A stretch of 64,000 bases of DNA from Agapanthus africanus (taxonomy: Eukaryota > Streptophyta > Magnoliopsida > Asparagales > Amaryllidaceae): assembly GCA_030015575.1 (NCBI GenBank), contig JASDDO010000024.1, positions 45,346,114 to 45,410,113 of the forward strand, in the 5' to 3' direction. Under the pieces are notes generated by a model. It saw only the letters and a list, made by a program, of their open reading frames with translations. It was not told where the DNA came from and did not search any database. Shown piece after piece: positions 21,301 to 30,247 of this stretch (positions are counted from its first letter, which is position 1; each line of letters begins with the position of its first letter). The translations under genes and the position numbers were made by a program.

Positions 21301-22866
21301 CAACTGCAGCGGGCGGCAAAGCCGGGAGGGCCAGTGGTGCGACCGATCTTTCATCCCCTCCTTCGATTTGTAGCACTGCAATCAGGATGAGGAAAAGTTA
21401 GAAATAATTCCATTACTGAAAAAAGAAAGACATCAATTGGAAACTATACTCACCAACGCCACTGGAGGAAGAAGCGAGTTCAGATGGGAAGGAGAAGTGC
21501 GGGTGCAGCACTTGGTAGAGGTGATCAAAAAGCACCCCTGCAAAGACGCAATAGTACGACATTAGTACATAAATTATGCGGCCGAAAGATAAAACTAATG
21601 GGTTGCGAATCCATACCTTCCAACACTGTGATGGCACGAGAGAAGGATGAGAGGTGGCCACCGCCAAAGCAGTAGCTGACGGTGCTCCCTCGAGCAATGG
21701 AGCATCGGCACTGGACGCACCTGCGTTAAAAACAAAGGTAAACTTGTCAGAAAGGATTGCAAGATAAAAAAGGGGGGACGGTAACCCGAAATTTACCTGA
21801 TGAGCCGCCAGCCGAAACGGAAGCGTCTCCCTCCTCCATCGATACGAGTCCACCTCCCGTGGCCTCATCACCGGACTCAACGGGGGCTGTCATCGTGCTC
21901 GCACGACCAGTAGACGGTGGAGGACCGTAGACGGGGAGAGCAATGATTGGAGCATTGCCAGACTCTTGAGAAAGAGCAGCTGTCTTGTCCCCGGGAGTCA
22001 TGCTCGTCTCACCCGCTACTCCCTCGGGCTTGGCAGTCGCTGCTGTCTCGTCCGCCGCTGCCCCAGGCGCGGTTATAGTGGTCGTCTCATTTGCCGCTAC
22101 CTCAAGCTCGGCATCAACGACCTTCTCTGGTGCAGCTCCTTCAACCCCCAGTTCAGGCCCAGCAACCCCAGCGACGTCGCCCACCGTCGGCTCGGGTTCA
22201 GCCGGTGCCTCTTCCTCTGTCCCCTTAGGTTCGACGGTTTCCGCCTCCCCTTCAATTGGACTTGATCCTGCAGGACAAGATATATAAGAACCGACAGGCT
22301 TACAATTCTTATAACAAAATCTTGAAAGATACATTACCTGAGGTGGACTTATCGTTAGCCTCCCTATTTGCGCGCGCCGCCTGTCTGTGAGCTGTAGACA
22401 AGGCGACCGGGGGCTCTTCAGAGGGAGTATCAGCACGAGGAATGGTGCTTGGGCCCGCTCCCACGGCCAAAGCAGCTCTGCGTGCCTTTGCCTCTTGCCT
22501 CAGCCGCTTTCTCTCCTCCTGAGCCGTCAAGACAGACCTCTTCGAACCTTCCTTCATCGAGGCGTCATCGTCTGTGTACAGAGATGCCTCCAAGTCCTTC
22601 AAGGCATCCCTCACCGACTCTTCGAGTTGAGACTCTCGCGGCAGCCCTGATGAGGCCGGAACTTCAGTAACTGGCCCGGGGAGAGTCCCCGCATCGGCGG
22701 GCGCAGCCCCTGCAAAGAGACAGAGGAAGAAGGTTAGATCGACCATAATAAAAGGAGAATAAAGACTTAATGAATCGAAATGTACCGAAGCCTAAGGATG
22801 CTCTAAGTCGTTCCTCCTCTTGAAAAGTTTTGAGGGAGGCAGCGATGGCTTCTTCAGTGGTGATGC
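21301..22866 (-). other. Exons 2-7 of the antisense gene: low-complexity acidic/alanine-rich linker
   Basis: Exon 2 encodes an EEAIAASLKTFQEEERLRASL helix-like segment. Exon 3 has a basic heptad-like stretch (AQEERKRLRQEAKARRAAL). Exon 4 is Ala/Glu/Pro-rich. Exons 5-7 are short (104, 84, 75 nt). Each is bounded by AG on its 5' side (CTTTAAACAG, TTTGCAG, CTGCAG, AACGCAG, TTTGCAG, ATTGCAG) and GT on its 3' side (GTACAT, GTAATG, GTAAAT, GTATGG, GTGAGT, GTATAG). The numerous short introns in an Ala/Pro-rich linker look like a captured plant gene and not a viral-type ORF. Confidence 0.55.
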
Positions 22867-22950
22867 CTGTTTAAAGAGAAGAAGGGAAAAGCATTAGTCA
22901 AAGACAATAATAAAAGTACGATGCAGTAAAAAAATGCAACTAGTGATTAC

Positions 22951-25277
22951 CCGATTGCGCAAGCTTAGCTAGCCACGCGTCGCGCCTCGCCAATCGCTCT
23001 GAAGCTGCGATGGCGGCCGCCAGATCAGTGTCATTTAGCGGCATAACTAATCCTTTGTTGGTCCCGTACTCGCCCAAGCCCTCGCTATAGGGAGCGTGAG
23101 GCTCCTGACCGAACGCAACGTCAGCAGAGAGGATCGACTTCTTCTTCCTCTTCTGCACGCGAGCCCCGGGTGCACCCAAGATCAATTTGCGTTTCGCAGG
23201 CACCTTAGGGCGGCGGGTCCCAATGTCCGCGCCGACACCAGACTCCGGCGAAACCACATTTACCGTCTCCACTGGAGCACGGGGGGCTGGTGGCGCATCC
23301 ACAGTATCGCGAAGCGGCAATCCGCGCGGAGGGCTCAACACGCGCGTTGGTCCAACTCCAGAATCTTTCAACGGAGGAATGACCGGGGTCCTTGGCTTCA
23401 GGGGAGCTTTACGGTCGACGCCGGGAGGCGCACCCTTGCGGTCAACCAGCATGCGCTTCTCCATATGGATAACTGGACCCATTGCATGTGCGTACCAAGC
23501 CACGTATGCGTTGAGGACCTTGGGAACGCAGCTTGGCTCGCTGATGAAGAAGTAGGAGCCCGTGTTAAGCCGCATAAAATGGTGCATCACACTCCTTATC
23601 TCCTCCCGGCTGGCCACGGGCTCTTCCAAAAAGGCTTCCAGCGGGATCCCCTGGCGATAGCTGGATTGTTGGGCGAACCGGTGAGAGTTATACCTCATGA
23701 AAAGCACCGTCTCATTCTGCCTGAACACCAGGTAGCCCGGCCGAATGGAGTAGAGGTGAAGGATCTCCCGGGCTTTCAATATGGAGGCCCCGTCCTTAAA
23801 ATCATCGCGCAGCGGCACCACCGACTTGGTGGTTTATGAGCCTATGGTTATGACTTTATCCAAAAAAGAAACCTTCGCTCCGACCAGGTGTTGACGAAGG
23901 AGCAACCCCCTAGCCTCCCGCGGAGGCGCAACCACGATCGAGGCGCCGACCAGCCGCATGACTCTTGGGAGTATGCACTTCTCAAAAAATGGAGGGATCT
24001 TATGGACGTCGAACACCCCATGCACATGCATTTCTATCCATGAGGTGAAGTAGTGCATCGGGAAATTAGCCGGCTGCACCCCAGGTTCATTAGCGTCCGC
24101 CGCTACGCTAAGTCCATTATATAGGTGAGCCAACCCGGCGATTCCTATTGTCAACTGCAGGCCAGCCACCATCCGATGCGCTGGGTAGAAAACGGACGGC
24201 CGCATGTGGCGCGGGTGCATGGGGAGGGCAAAGCTATACAGCCACAATCCCAGGAACCCTATAAAAAAGGTCTCCTCATCCATGCCCGGGACAGCAATTT
24301 CTGACAAGGGCATGACGGCGGCGCCGGGGAGATAAAAGTCCTTTTGATCATCCTCCGATGTGGGTCGACGGTCCAAGCCGAAGCCAAAAGGGTCATCAAG
24401 CTGGGCGAACTTCTCGCCCCGCTCCGATAGAAACTCTGGTCGAATGAAGCGGGCGATAAAATCTGCGAAACTGACCCCCCGGACGCCTGATTCCAGATAG
24501 AGCCCTTCATATATGTCCAGCACCTTCACCAAGCCCGGAAATTGGTGTTGAATAGCGTTCTCCGGCGTCAGATCAAACACCAGCGGCTTGGTGGAAAAGA
24601 CGTATCCGTCAGGAGGAAGCAGCTCCTCGTAATGCTCCCCCCATCGGCAGACCCGAGATTTCAGCGAACTCTTCCAAGGAGATAGAGACTTCCCTGTCCG
24701 TCATCAGGAAGGTGTGGGTGGGGATATTCCATTGTTCGATAAAAGCCTTAATCCACCACGTTGGAGGAGAGTGATACTCAAAGAGCGAGACGTAGATTGC
24801 CGAATACAAACCAATCTTCATCAGATGAGTCCTCTTCGCCGATAAGATGTACCGGGCCCACTGCAAAAATCCGGCGGGTGGTCGCGGGATCAATCCAATG
24901 TTATAGGCCTGTCCCCAAGGGCGTGCTTCACCCTGACAGATTCGCTTCCCCAAAATGTCTATTGCCGGCGGCGGCTGCACGGGAATAGCACCAATTGCAG
25001 GCTGGAGGAGGTCATCCGAATTCCAATTTTTGACCTCCACGGCATACTTCACCAGGGGTTCATCCGCATAGGGGATCGAAAATATGGACTCAGACGGCGT
25101 AGCGGAACCGAAGCTTCGGCGACCCTGGATGATCTCGTTATACCACCTACCCCACAGGTGAAGGTTCTTGTGCTCAGGGTCATGATCCTTGATGAGAGTG
25201 AGCACCTCTCGGTCCACTGGTGCCTGGGGAGATCCTCCCTCCGAGCGACCAAACGGGAATGATAGGTCAACAGGCAT
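22951..25277 (-). other. Exon 1 of the antisense gene: plant-mobile-domain-like region
   Basis: About 775 codons from the ATG at 25277-25275. Residues about 170-215 read THTFLMTDREVSISLEEFAEISGLPMG, the pattern W-x-ThTF-x-L-x-x-E-(v/i)-(t/s)-i-(s/t)-L-e-(d/e) ... GLP that is typical of the aminotransferase-like plant mobile domain (PMD), a family found in plant proteins such as MAIL1/MAIN and in transposons. One extra C in the run 24637-24642 breaks the frame there. A stop at 23834-23836 separates the domain from a proline-rich tail. A basic run (QKRKKK, about 23133-23158) could be a nuclear signal. Ends at donor GTAATC (22945-22950). Confidence 0.6.
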
Positions 25278-26155
25278 GTTTTCTGTGGAGGGACAAAAAT
25301 TAGCCGTCAGTGTTGTAATTCCAACGCTTGGCGTTTTAAAATTTATACCATATTACAATGCAGTGGGTAGGGGACCAAAGGGGGACCCACAAAATCTGGA
25401 TAACAGTGCATCAGTTAATAAGACAGCCCCATCATTGGATGAGACTGTCAATTAATGAAGAGAGCCCCAAGAGAATATTCTCATTAATAGGAAATCCCTA
25501 GAGATAAGGAGAAAATCTCCTCTTTCAGAGCAAAGCTCTGTCACAGAGTGACATTTGTCAAATTTTGGTCTCAAGGGAATAAAATTTCCTAAAAAGAGCC
25601 TAGCTCTGTAATAATGATGGAAAGATCCATCAAAAGAAACATTTAACTCTTGAAAGAATTAAAATTTTGGGATCTTAAAGATCCATGAAAACTCTTAGGA
25701 GTTCTTCATTTTCAGATCAAAAAGATCTACATTTGATCCATGAGCAAAGCTCTGTTCATGGGTTAAAACCCATGAAACAAGATCTCTGTAGATCTATGGA
25801 TTCTTGAGAACAAGGCTCTGTTGATGAAACCCCAAAGGGGTTTTCTTTAGATCAAAGATCTATGAGAGCAAGACTCTGTTAATTAAATTAAATTAAATTT
25901 AATTTAAGTTAAATTTCACCTAAGATGTTCTAAAAATTTGAACTCTGGAGTTCTTGAAAAGAAACGAGAGCAAGGCTCTGAAGTTCTTAAAAGCAAGAGC
26001 AAGGCTCTGAAAATCAAAGTTCTTGAAAATGGTAACTATTTACTGAGGACCAAGGGTCCTATTTATAGGCGCTTGCGCCCCTTCAACTCACCAGTCGATC
26101 CAACGGCCAAGATCTTGCCACCGCTGCACTCACGTGTGCGCCATGTGAGCGCAAT
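25278..26155. other. TAT-1 spacer between antisense gene and polypurine tract
   Basis: No gene. It is dense in short palindromes of the form AGAGC-AA(A/G)-GCTCT (more than ten, about 25530-26010) and GATC-AAA-GATC words. It presumably holds the antisense gene's 5' leader and promoter (TATA at 26060-26067). The equivalent in TAT-2 is 62640-63248. Confidence 0.65.
26060..26067 (-). promoter_or_regulatory. Antisense TATA box of TAT-1
   Basis: TATAAATA on the - strand inside the conserved context 'gtcctatttata' (+ strand). The same word in the same context lies at 63149-63156 in TAT-2, in both cases about 100 bp before the polypurine tract and upstream of an antisense ORF. Confidence 0.55.
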
Positions 26156-26169
26156 GGTGGGGGGGCATT
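26156..26169 (+). other. TAT-1 polypurine tract
   Basis: GGTGGGGGGGCATT directly before the 3' LTR. Same at 63249-63261 (TAT-2) and, on the - strand, at 33259-33275 next to the inverted LTR. In the family it primes plus-strand DNA. Confidence 0.8.
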
Positions 26170-28743
26170 TGTTCCCCCAATCAGAGCAAAGCTCTGTTTG
26201 AATTTCAAAAATTCAAAAATTGAAGCAACGCTTCAAATTCCTTGCGCTGCGCGCAACGCGCCACGTGTCAAAAACTGATACGTCAGCGCAGCGCCCAAGG
26301 CAGCGCGCCCAATCAGAGCAAGGCTCTATTTAAAAACAAAATTAAAAGAAGCAACGCATCAGTTGCGCTGCGCTCTGCGCTGCGCGACACGTGTCAGCGC
26401 AGTTGCGCTGCGCTCTGCGCTGCGCGACACGTGTCAGCGCAGTTGCGCTGCGCTCTGCGCTGCGTGACACGTGTCAAGCGCAGATGCGTGTGCGCCAAAC
26501 AGAATTAAAATTCCAGTAAGATCTTTCTGTTCTTCTTAAAATAAGAAGATTGTCTTCTGTAAAACAGAAGTCCTTGGATCAAAGATCCAACGATGGGGAA
26601 AAATCTCCAAATCACTCAGAGAATGATCTCTTTAACAAATTTATCAAATTAATGGGCACTATATAAAGGCCCCTAGACCCCAATTTCAAAACACAACACA
26701 GAGAGAAAAACAGAGACAGAAACAGAGAGAGAACTCAAAAGAATTTTGAAAAGAACTCAAGAAGACAAAAAAAGAAGGTAAAACCTTTGAATAAAAAAGA
26801 AGAATTTCTTCTGAAAAGATCATTGATCTAAAAACAAGATCAAGGATCTTCAATATAAAAATATAATAATAACAAAGGCATTGCCTTTTTTATGAACCAC
26901 TGGTTCTGGAATCTTAAAGATTCTTTTCTTGAATCCAAAATTGGATTAAGATAATTAAAACAGTGCCTTGCACTTGCAAATCTGCACTGTTGTGCTCTCT
27001 GAATTGGCGAAAGCCACCAGAGAGCGCCACGTGTCAGCACCATAACAACTTGCGCTATGCGCTTTTAAGATAGAGTATTGCTCTCTAAAATTGGCGCAAC
27101 TCACCAGAGCGGGCCATGTGTCAGCAGCGCAACAGCGCAGCGCACCGCGCTTGCGCTTACCAGAGCGTGACACGTGTCACCTCCACATGCGCTTGCACTC
27201 AATAATTGGCGCAAAGCGCCTGACAGGCCACATGACCACTGTCAGTTTGATTAATGCACTGCATTATTTACAGAAGGGCCAAGCCCAATTAAAAAAAAGG
27301 CCTGACAGGCCGAATAAAATGCAATGCATTATTTTAAAAAGGGCAGAGCCCAAACAAAAACAGATGCTGTGCATCATTTAAAAGGGATAGAGCCCAAATC
27401 AAAAGGCTTAGCAGGCCAAAGGAAAATGTAGTGCATTATTAAACAGGGGCAAAGCCTAGCATAGGCTTAATAGGCCAAAGATAAAAACGTTGAATATTCT
27501 CAACTGGACTTAGCCCAATCATGGCCGTAAGTCCTCAAATTAAATTGACTGAGCAAGACTGCTCTCTTAAATCAATTTACATCCGGTTCAAGGGTACATC
27601 TCTGAACTCCTCTGACATTTATCGTTCTAATCCTTCAACGACGTCAGAGAGGTGACGGGTCCCGATAACCACACATAATACGGACTGTGAGGTCCTTAAA
27701 CTCATAGACTGATGCGTCCTTAAACTCACGGACTTATGCGTCCTTAAACCAAAATACGGACTGTGGGGTCCCTAAACCCATGGACTTATGCGTCCTTAAA
27801 CCGAAAATACGGACTGTGAGGTTCTTAAACTTATGAACTGATGCGTCCTTAAACTCACGGACTTATGCGTCCTTAAACCAAAATACGGACTGTGGGGTCC
27901 CTAAACCCATGGACTAATGCGTCCTTAAACACACCCATACGGACTGTGAGGTCCTTAAACTCATGGACTGATGCGTCCTTAAACTCACGGACTTATGCGT
28001 CCTTAAACTAATGGACTAATGCGTCCTTAAACACATCTATATGGACTATGGCGTCCTTAAACCCATGGACTAATGCGTCCTTAAACCAATATTCTTCCCC
28101 AAAATGGGAATGTTGGACCACCATGTCCCTAAACTAGAGATGGACCACCATGTCCCTAAACTGGCAATGGACCACTATGTCCTTAAACTGGAACAATATA
28201 GCCCAAATGCTCTTTTGTCGGATCTAAACGATCCTGTTAAGTTGATCTTAGTCTCAAATTAGACTAACGTATCCTTAACAAACGTTTGAGTTGATCTTAG
28301 CCTCAAATATGGCTAACGTATCTTTAAACCAAAACCCTAAACCCAAATCTAAGAAAATACGGATTTGGACTAATCCATGTCCTACGGGCGACGACATAAA
28401 TTAGTCTCCGTATACAATCCACGGGAAACCACAAACAAAACAAACACCCACGACACGAAGTGAACATCTGGAGAAGGAGAAAGTTGTTACCGCGATGCGG
28501 TAGCGTAATTAACTGCAGGGGCTTGCGCCTGCAGGAAAGAGCGTCCCCACAATCAAAAACCCCTCAAGCGAGGAGGAATCTGACGAAGTCTGCTACATCG
28601 GCCGCATCCGTCTAAACCTTCGATACACGGTGCCATAAATCAACTTGGCATCTTCGAAGAGGTGGACGGATAAAACCAAATAGCATCTGCCCCGAATCTC
28701 AGGCAAGACGTCTCTGCGTCGCGCCGCCATTCGGAGGGGAACA
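26170..28743 (+). repeat. TAT-1 3' LTR
   Basis: 2574 bp, ends TGTTCC...GGGGAACA, followed by the duplication catcc. Contains a 40-bp tandem repeat with GACACGTGTC at 26386, 26426 and 26466, TATATAAA at 26660-26667, GTGACACGTGTCAC at 27167-27180, and an expanded GGAC-N6-GTCC array at 27676-28185. Its first 500 bp differ clearly from the 5' LTR: it lacks the duplicated segment ending 'gtgttaatttcg' and has many substitutions around the palindrome chain. Confidence 0.9.
27676..28185 (+). repeat. GGAC-N6-GTCC array in the TAT-1 3' LTR
   Basis: About 20 units of the form GGAC-N6-GTCC-(C/T)TAAAC, with N6 mostly TGTGAG/TGTGGG, TTATGC, TAATGC, CACCAT or CACTAT; the first half occasionally reads GAAC or AGAC. 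The 5' LTR has only a few units. The units are short and adjacent with a constant 20-bp core, and there are no spacers of CRISPR type. Confidence 0.8.
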
Positions 28744-29096
28744 CATCCCACACCAGTGCAGAGTGGTTATGACTCATCGGGGCTTCCAAACCGAGCCTGA
28801 CCTCAAGTAAAAAGCGACATGGAAAAATTCTTAAAGATTGCTCTCTCGACGGTAATATGACCTAAGGAGATTACTATAAGACGTCTTGTCCAGCCCCGAA
28901 GGGATCAGGGACACGACAGTCGCGAGGCTATTCGAACAGCAGTGTAAAGACTGCATATCGGGGAATGCATCAGCCAACGCGACAATTCAACGGACAAAAA
29001 CCCTAGTACCACAAAACTTAACGGACTTCTGTCGCAAAGAGCAGGGGTTATCCATGCGTTAGGGCAAGTTTGCCTATAAGCCCAAGTGAGGTAAAC

Positions 29097-29240
29097 TAAA
29101 CAAACTCCGAAATGAGTCCATAAACTAGAGACTCCGGAATGATTGAATAAACTACAAGCTCCAAAATGAGTTCATAAACTAGAGACTCCGGGATGAGTGA
29201 ATAAACTATAAACTCCGAAATGAGTATATAAACTACTTCA
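29097..29240. repeat. 27-bp tandem repeat in TAT-E
   Basis: Five copies of about 27 bp around 'actccgaaatgagt' and 'ataaacta'. The reverse frame 29096-29335 is open only because it reads this repeat in phase. Confidence 0.8.
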
Positions 29241-29415
29241 CACCAAATCAAGACATCGAAGAAAAGAGAAATGCCAGTATAAAATAAAATACGTCTTTTA
29301 TTCATGAATTTAAGTGAATACAAGATACATTTCATTCAGGAATCAAAATGAATACATGTTATTCATGAATCAAAAGTTTACAATCAGTACAAGAAAGGGG
29401 GTACAATGACACTTA

Positions 29416-30122
29416 TTAAGGAGGAGGCGTTTTCAACAAAATGACGAACTGCTCGCGCGCTCCCCTCAACTCCTTCTCGCGTTCAACTACGGCGGCCAAC
29501 TCCGCTTCGATTTGAACCCATTGTTGCAAGCATAATGAAAGCTTCTCATCGATTTCCTGCTTGGCAGTTTCGCAATCCTGTGTGACCCGATCGGTGAAGT
29601 TAAGTTTCTGCCTTAGCGCCAGTCTGTCAGAAATACATCGTTGGAGGTTTTCAAAAATAGCTTTCAGCTGCGCAGCATTCGCTTCAATCTGGGCACGCAA
29701 TTGGACGGATTCGCCAGAAGCCGCTTCATGCTCCTTTCGCCTCAGGGCTGCCTCTTATTCAAAATATCGAATGAAAGAGACACTCTGCTCGACCCATGCA
29801 GCCCGCTGAGAGTTCAAAGTCAATACCTCAGGAGCGAGACGCTTAAGCTCAATCTCATGCAGGTAAGCCTCGATCTTCCTGCAATAATCAACCCAAGAAC
29901 CGACGAGATCTTCATTATGGAAGTTCACGAGCGTCACCAGCATTGGATTGACTTTGTCGGCAAAATCTGTAGCAGAGGTGAGGGCCTCGGTGTCGAGATC
30001 TTCAATAAACTCGCTTAACATTCGCTGGCTATTCACTGCGCCCCTGAAAGATGGACGTTTAGCGAAATGCCCCGTGGGCGTAGGAATGCGGGACTCAAAA
30101 GGAGCTGAAGCCGGTGTAATCG
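29416..30122 (-). pseudogene. TAT-E remnant of the antisense coiled-coil exon
   Basis: Homologue of TAT-1 antisense exon 8: starts after an AG acceptor (30123-30124), ends at a stop in the corresponding place (29416-29418), same length within a few residues. One internal stop near 29757 sits where TAT-1 has glutamine (CAA to TAA). Shared blocks include LVTLVNFHNED, NSQRAAWVEQS and VQIEAELAAVVE. The other seven exons are absent because TAT-E is truncated. Confidence 0.8.
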
Positions 30123-30197
30123 CTTCAAAATGAATTACGGTCAGATTTCAACTCAAAAGACAAAGAAAACACCCAAGAGATGGAATCTACCATACCG

Positions 30198-30247
30198 GCG
30201 GTGAACAGATTCTGGCACGACCGGGCGTGCCAGAATCTGTTCACCGC
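30198..30247. repeat. Perfect palindrome of LTR end and primer-binding site
   Basis: Two 22-nt arms (30198-30219 and 30226-30247) are exact reverse complements, separated by ACCGGG. Each arm consists of the last 10 nt of a TAT LTR (GCGGTGAACA) plus GATTC and the start of the PBS (TGGCACG). The right arm continues into the full inverted LTR; the left arm has only these 10 LTR bases and abuts TAT-E. Confidence 0.95.

Larger units (their letters stand above)
20521..25277 (-). pseudogene. Antisense eight-exon cargo gene of TAT-1 (PMD-like + coiled coil), two or three lesions
   Basis: Predicted on the - strand from open frames joined at GT/AG sites. Exons (high to low coordinate): 25277-22951, 22866-22786, 22709-22338, 22267-21797, 21720-21617, 21537-21454, 21375-21301, 21230-20521. 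Open frames outside these exons stop quickly. All introns appear to be phase 1 except the fifth, where exon 5 seems one base short. The first exon has a homopolymer frameshift (24637-24642) and a stop (23834-23836). Transcribed away from the 3' LTR, opposite to gag-pol, probably from the TATA at 26060-26067. Function unknown; antisense genes in this position are known from TAT elements such as Grande. Splice sites are by eye and need transcript support. Confidence 0.7.
11496..28743 (+). mobile_element. TAT-1: TAT/Ogre-type Gypsy element with antisense gene, non-autonomous
   Basis: 5' LTR 11496-13861 and 3' LTR 26170-28743, both TG...CA with ends TGTT...GGGGAACA. The flanking duplication catcc (11491-11495, 28744-28748) is exact, and removing the element restores a host sequence matching TAT-2 at about 61120-61190. 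Order inside: PBS, Gag fused to archaeal-type RNase H, integrase, structured 3' noncoding region, eight-exon antisense gene, polypurine tract. The second RNase H and the antisense cargo place it in the TAT lineage, where antisense ORFs are known (for example maize Grande). Protease, RT and the first RNase H are absent. The two LTRs differ far more than expected for one insertion (see findings). Confidence 0.92.
28744..30197 (+). mobile_element. TAT-E: right piece with antisense exon remnant
   Basis: Starts with the second catcc duplication and continues the sequence interrupted at 11495: 'accagtgcagagtggttatgactc' matches TAT-2 at about 61134. Then a 27-bp repeat array and an antisense exon. 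It ends at the palindrome 30198-30247, where similarity to TAT-1 (about 21300) is lost, so the rest of TAT-E, including its 3' LTR, is missing. Confidence 0.75.

Noticed and set aside
23096..23839. Forward 247-codon frame opposite the antisense gene
   Set aside because: The - strand frame has PMD-like and NLS-like features and splice-site context; the forward frame has none and is rich in Arg/His typical of a shadow.
27676..28185. Regularly spaced short repeats that could suggest a CRISPR array
   Set aside because: Eukaryotic LTR context, 20-bp units directly adjacent with only 6 variable bases, and no cas genes; it is an LTR tandem array.
29096..29335. Reverse 79-codon hydrophobic frame
   Set aside because: Reads a 27-bp repeat in phase; the apparent membrane protein is an artefact of repeated Ile/Val codons.
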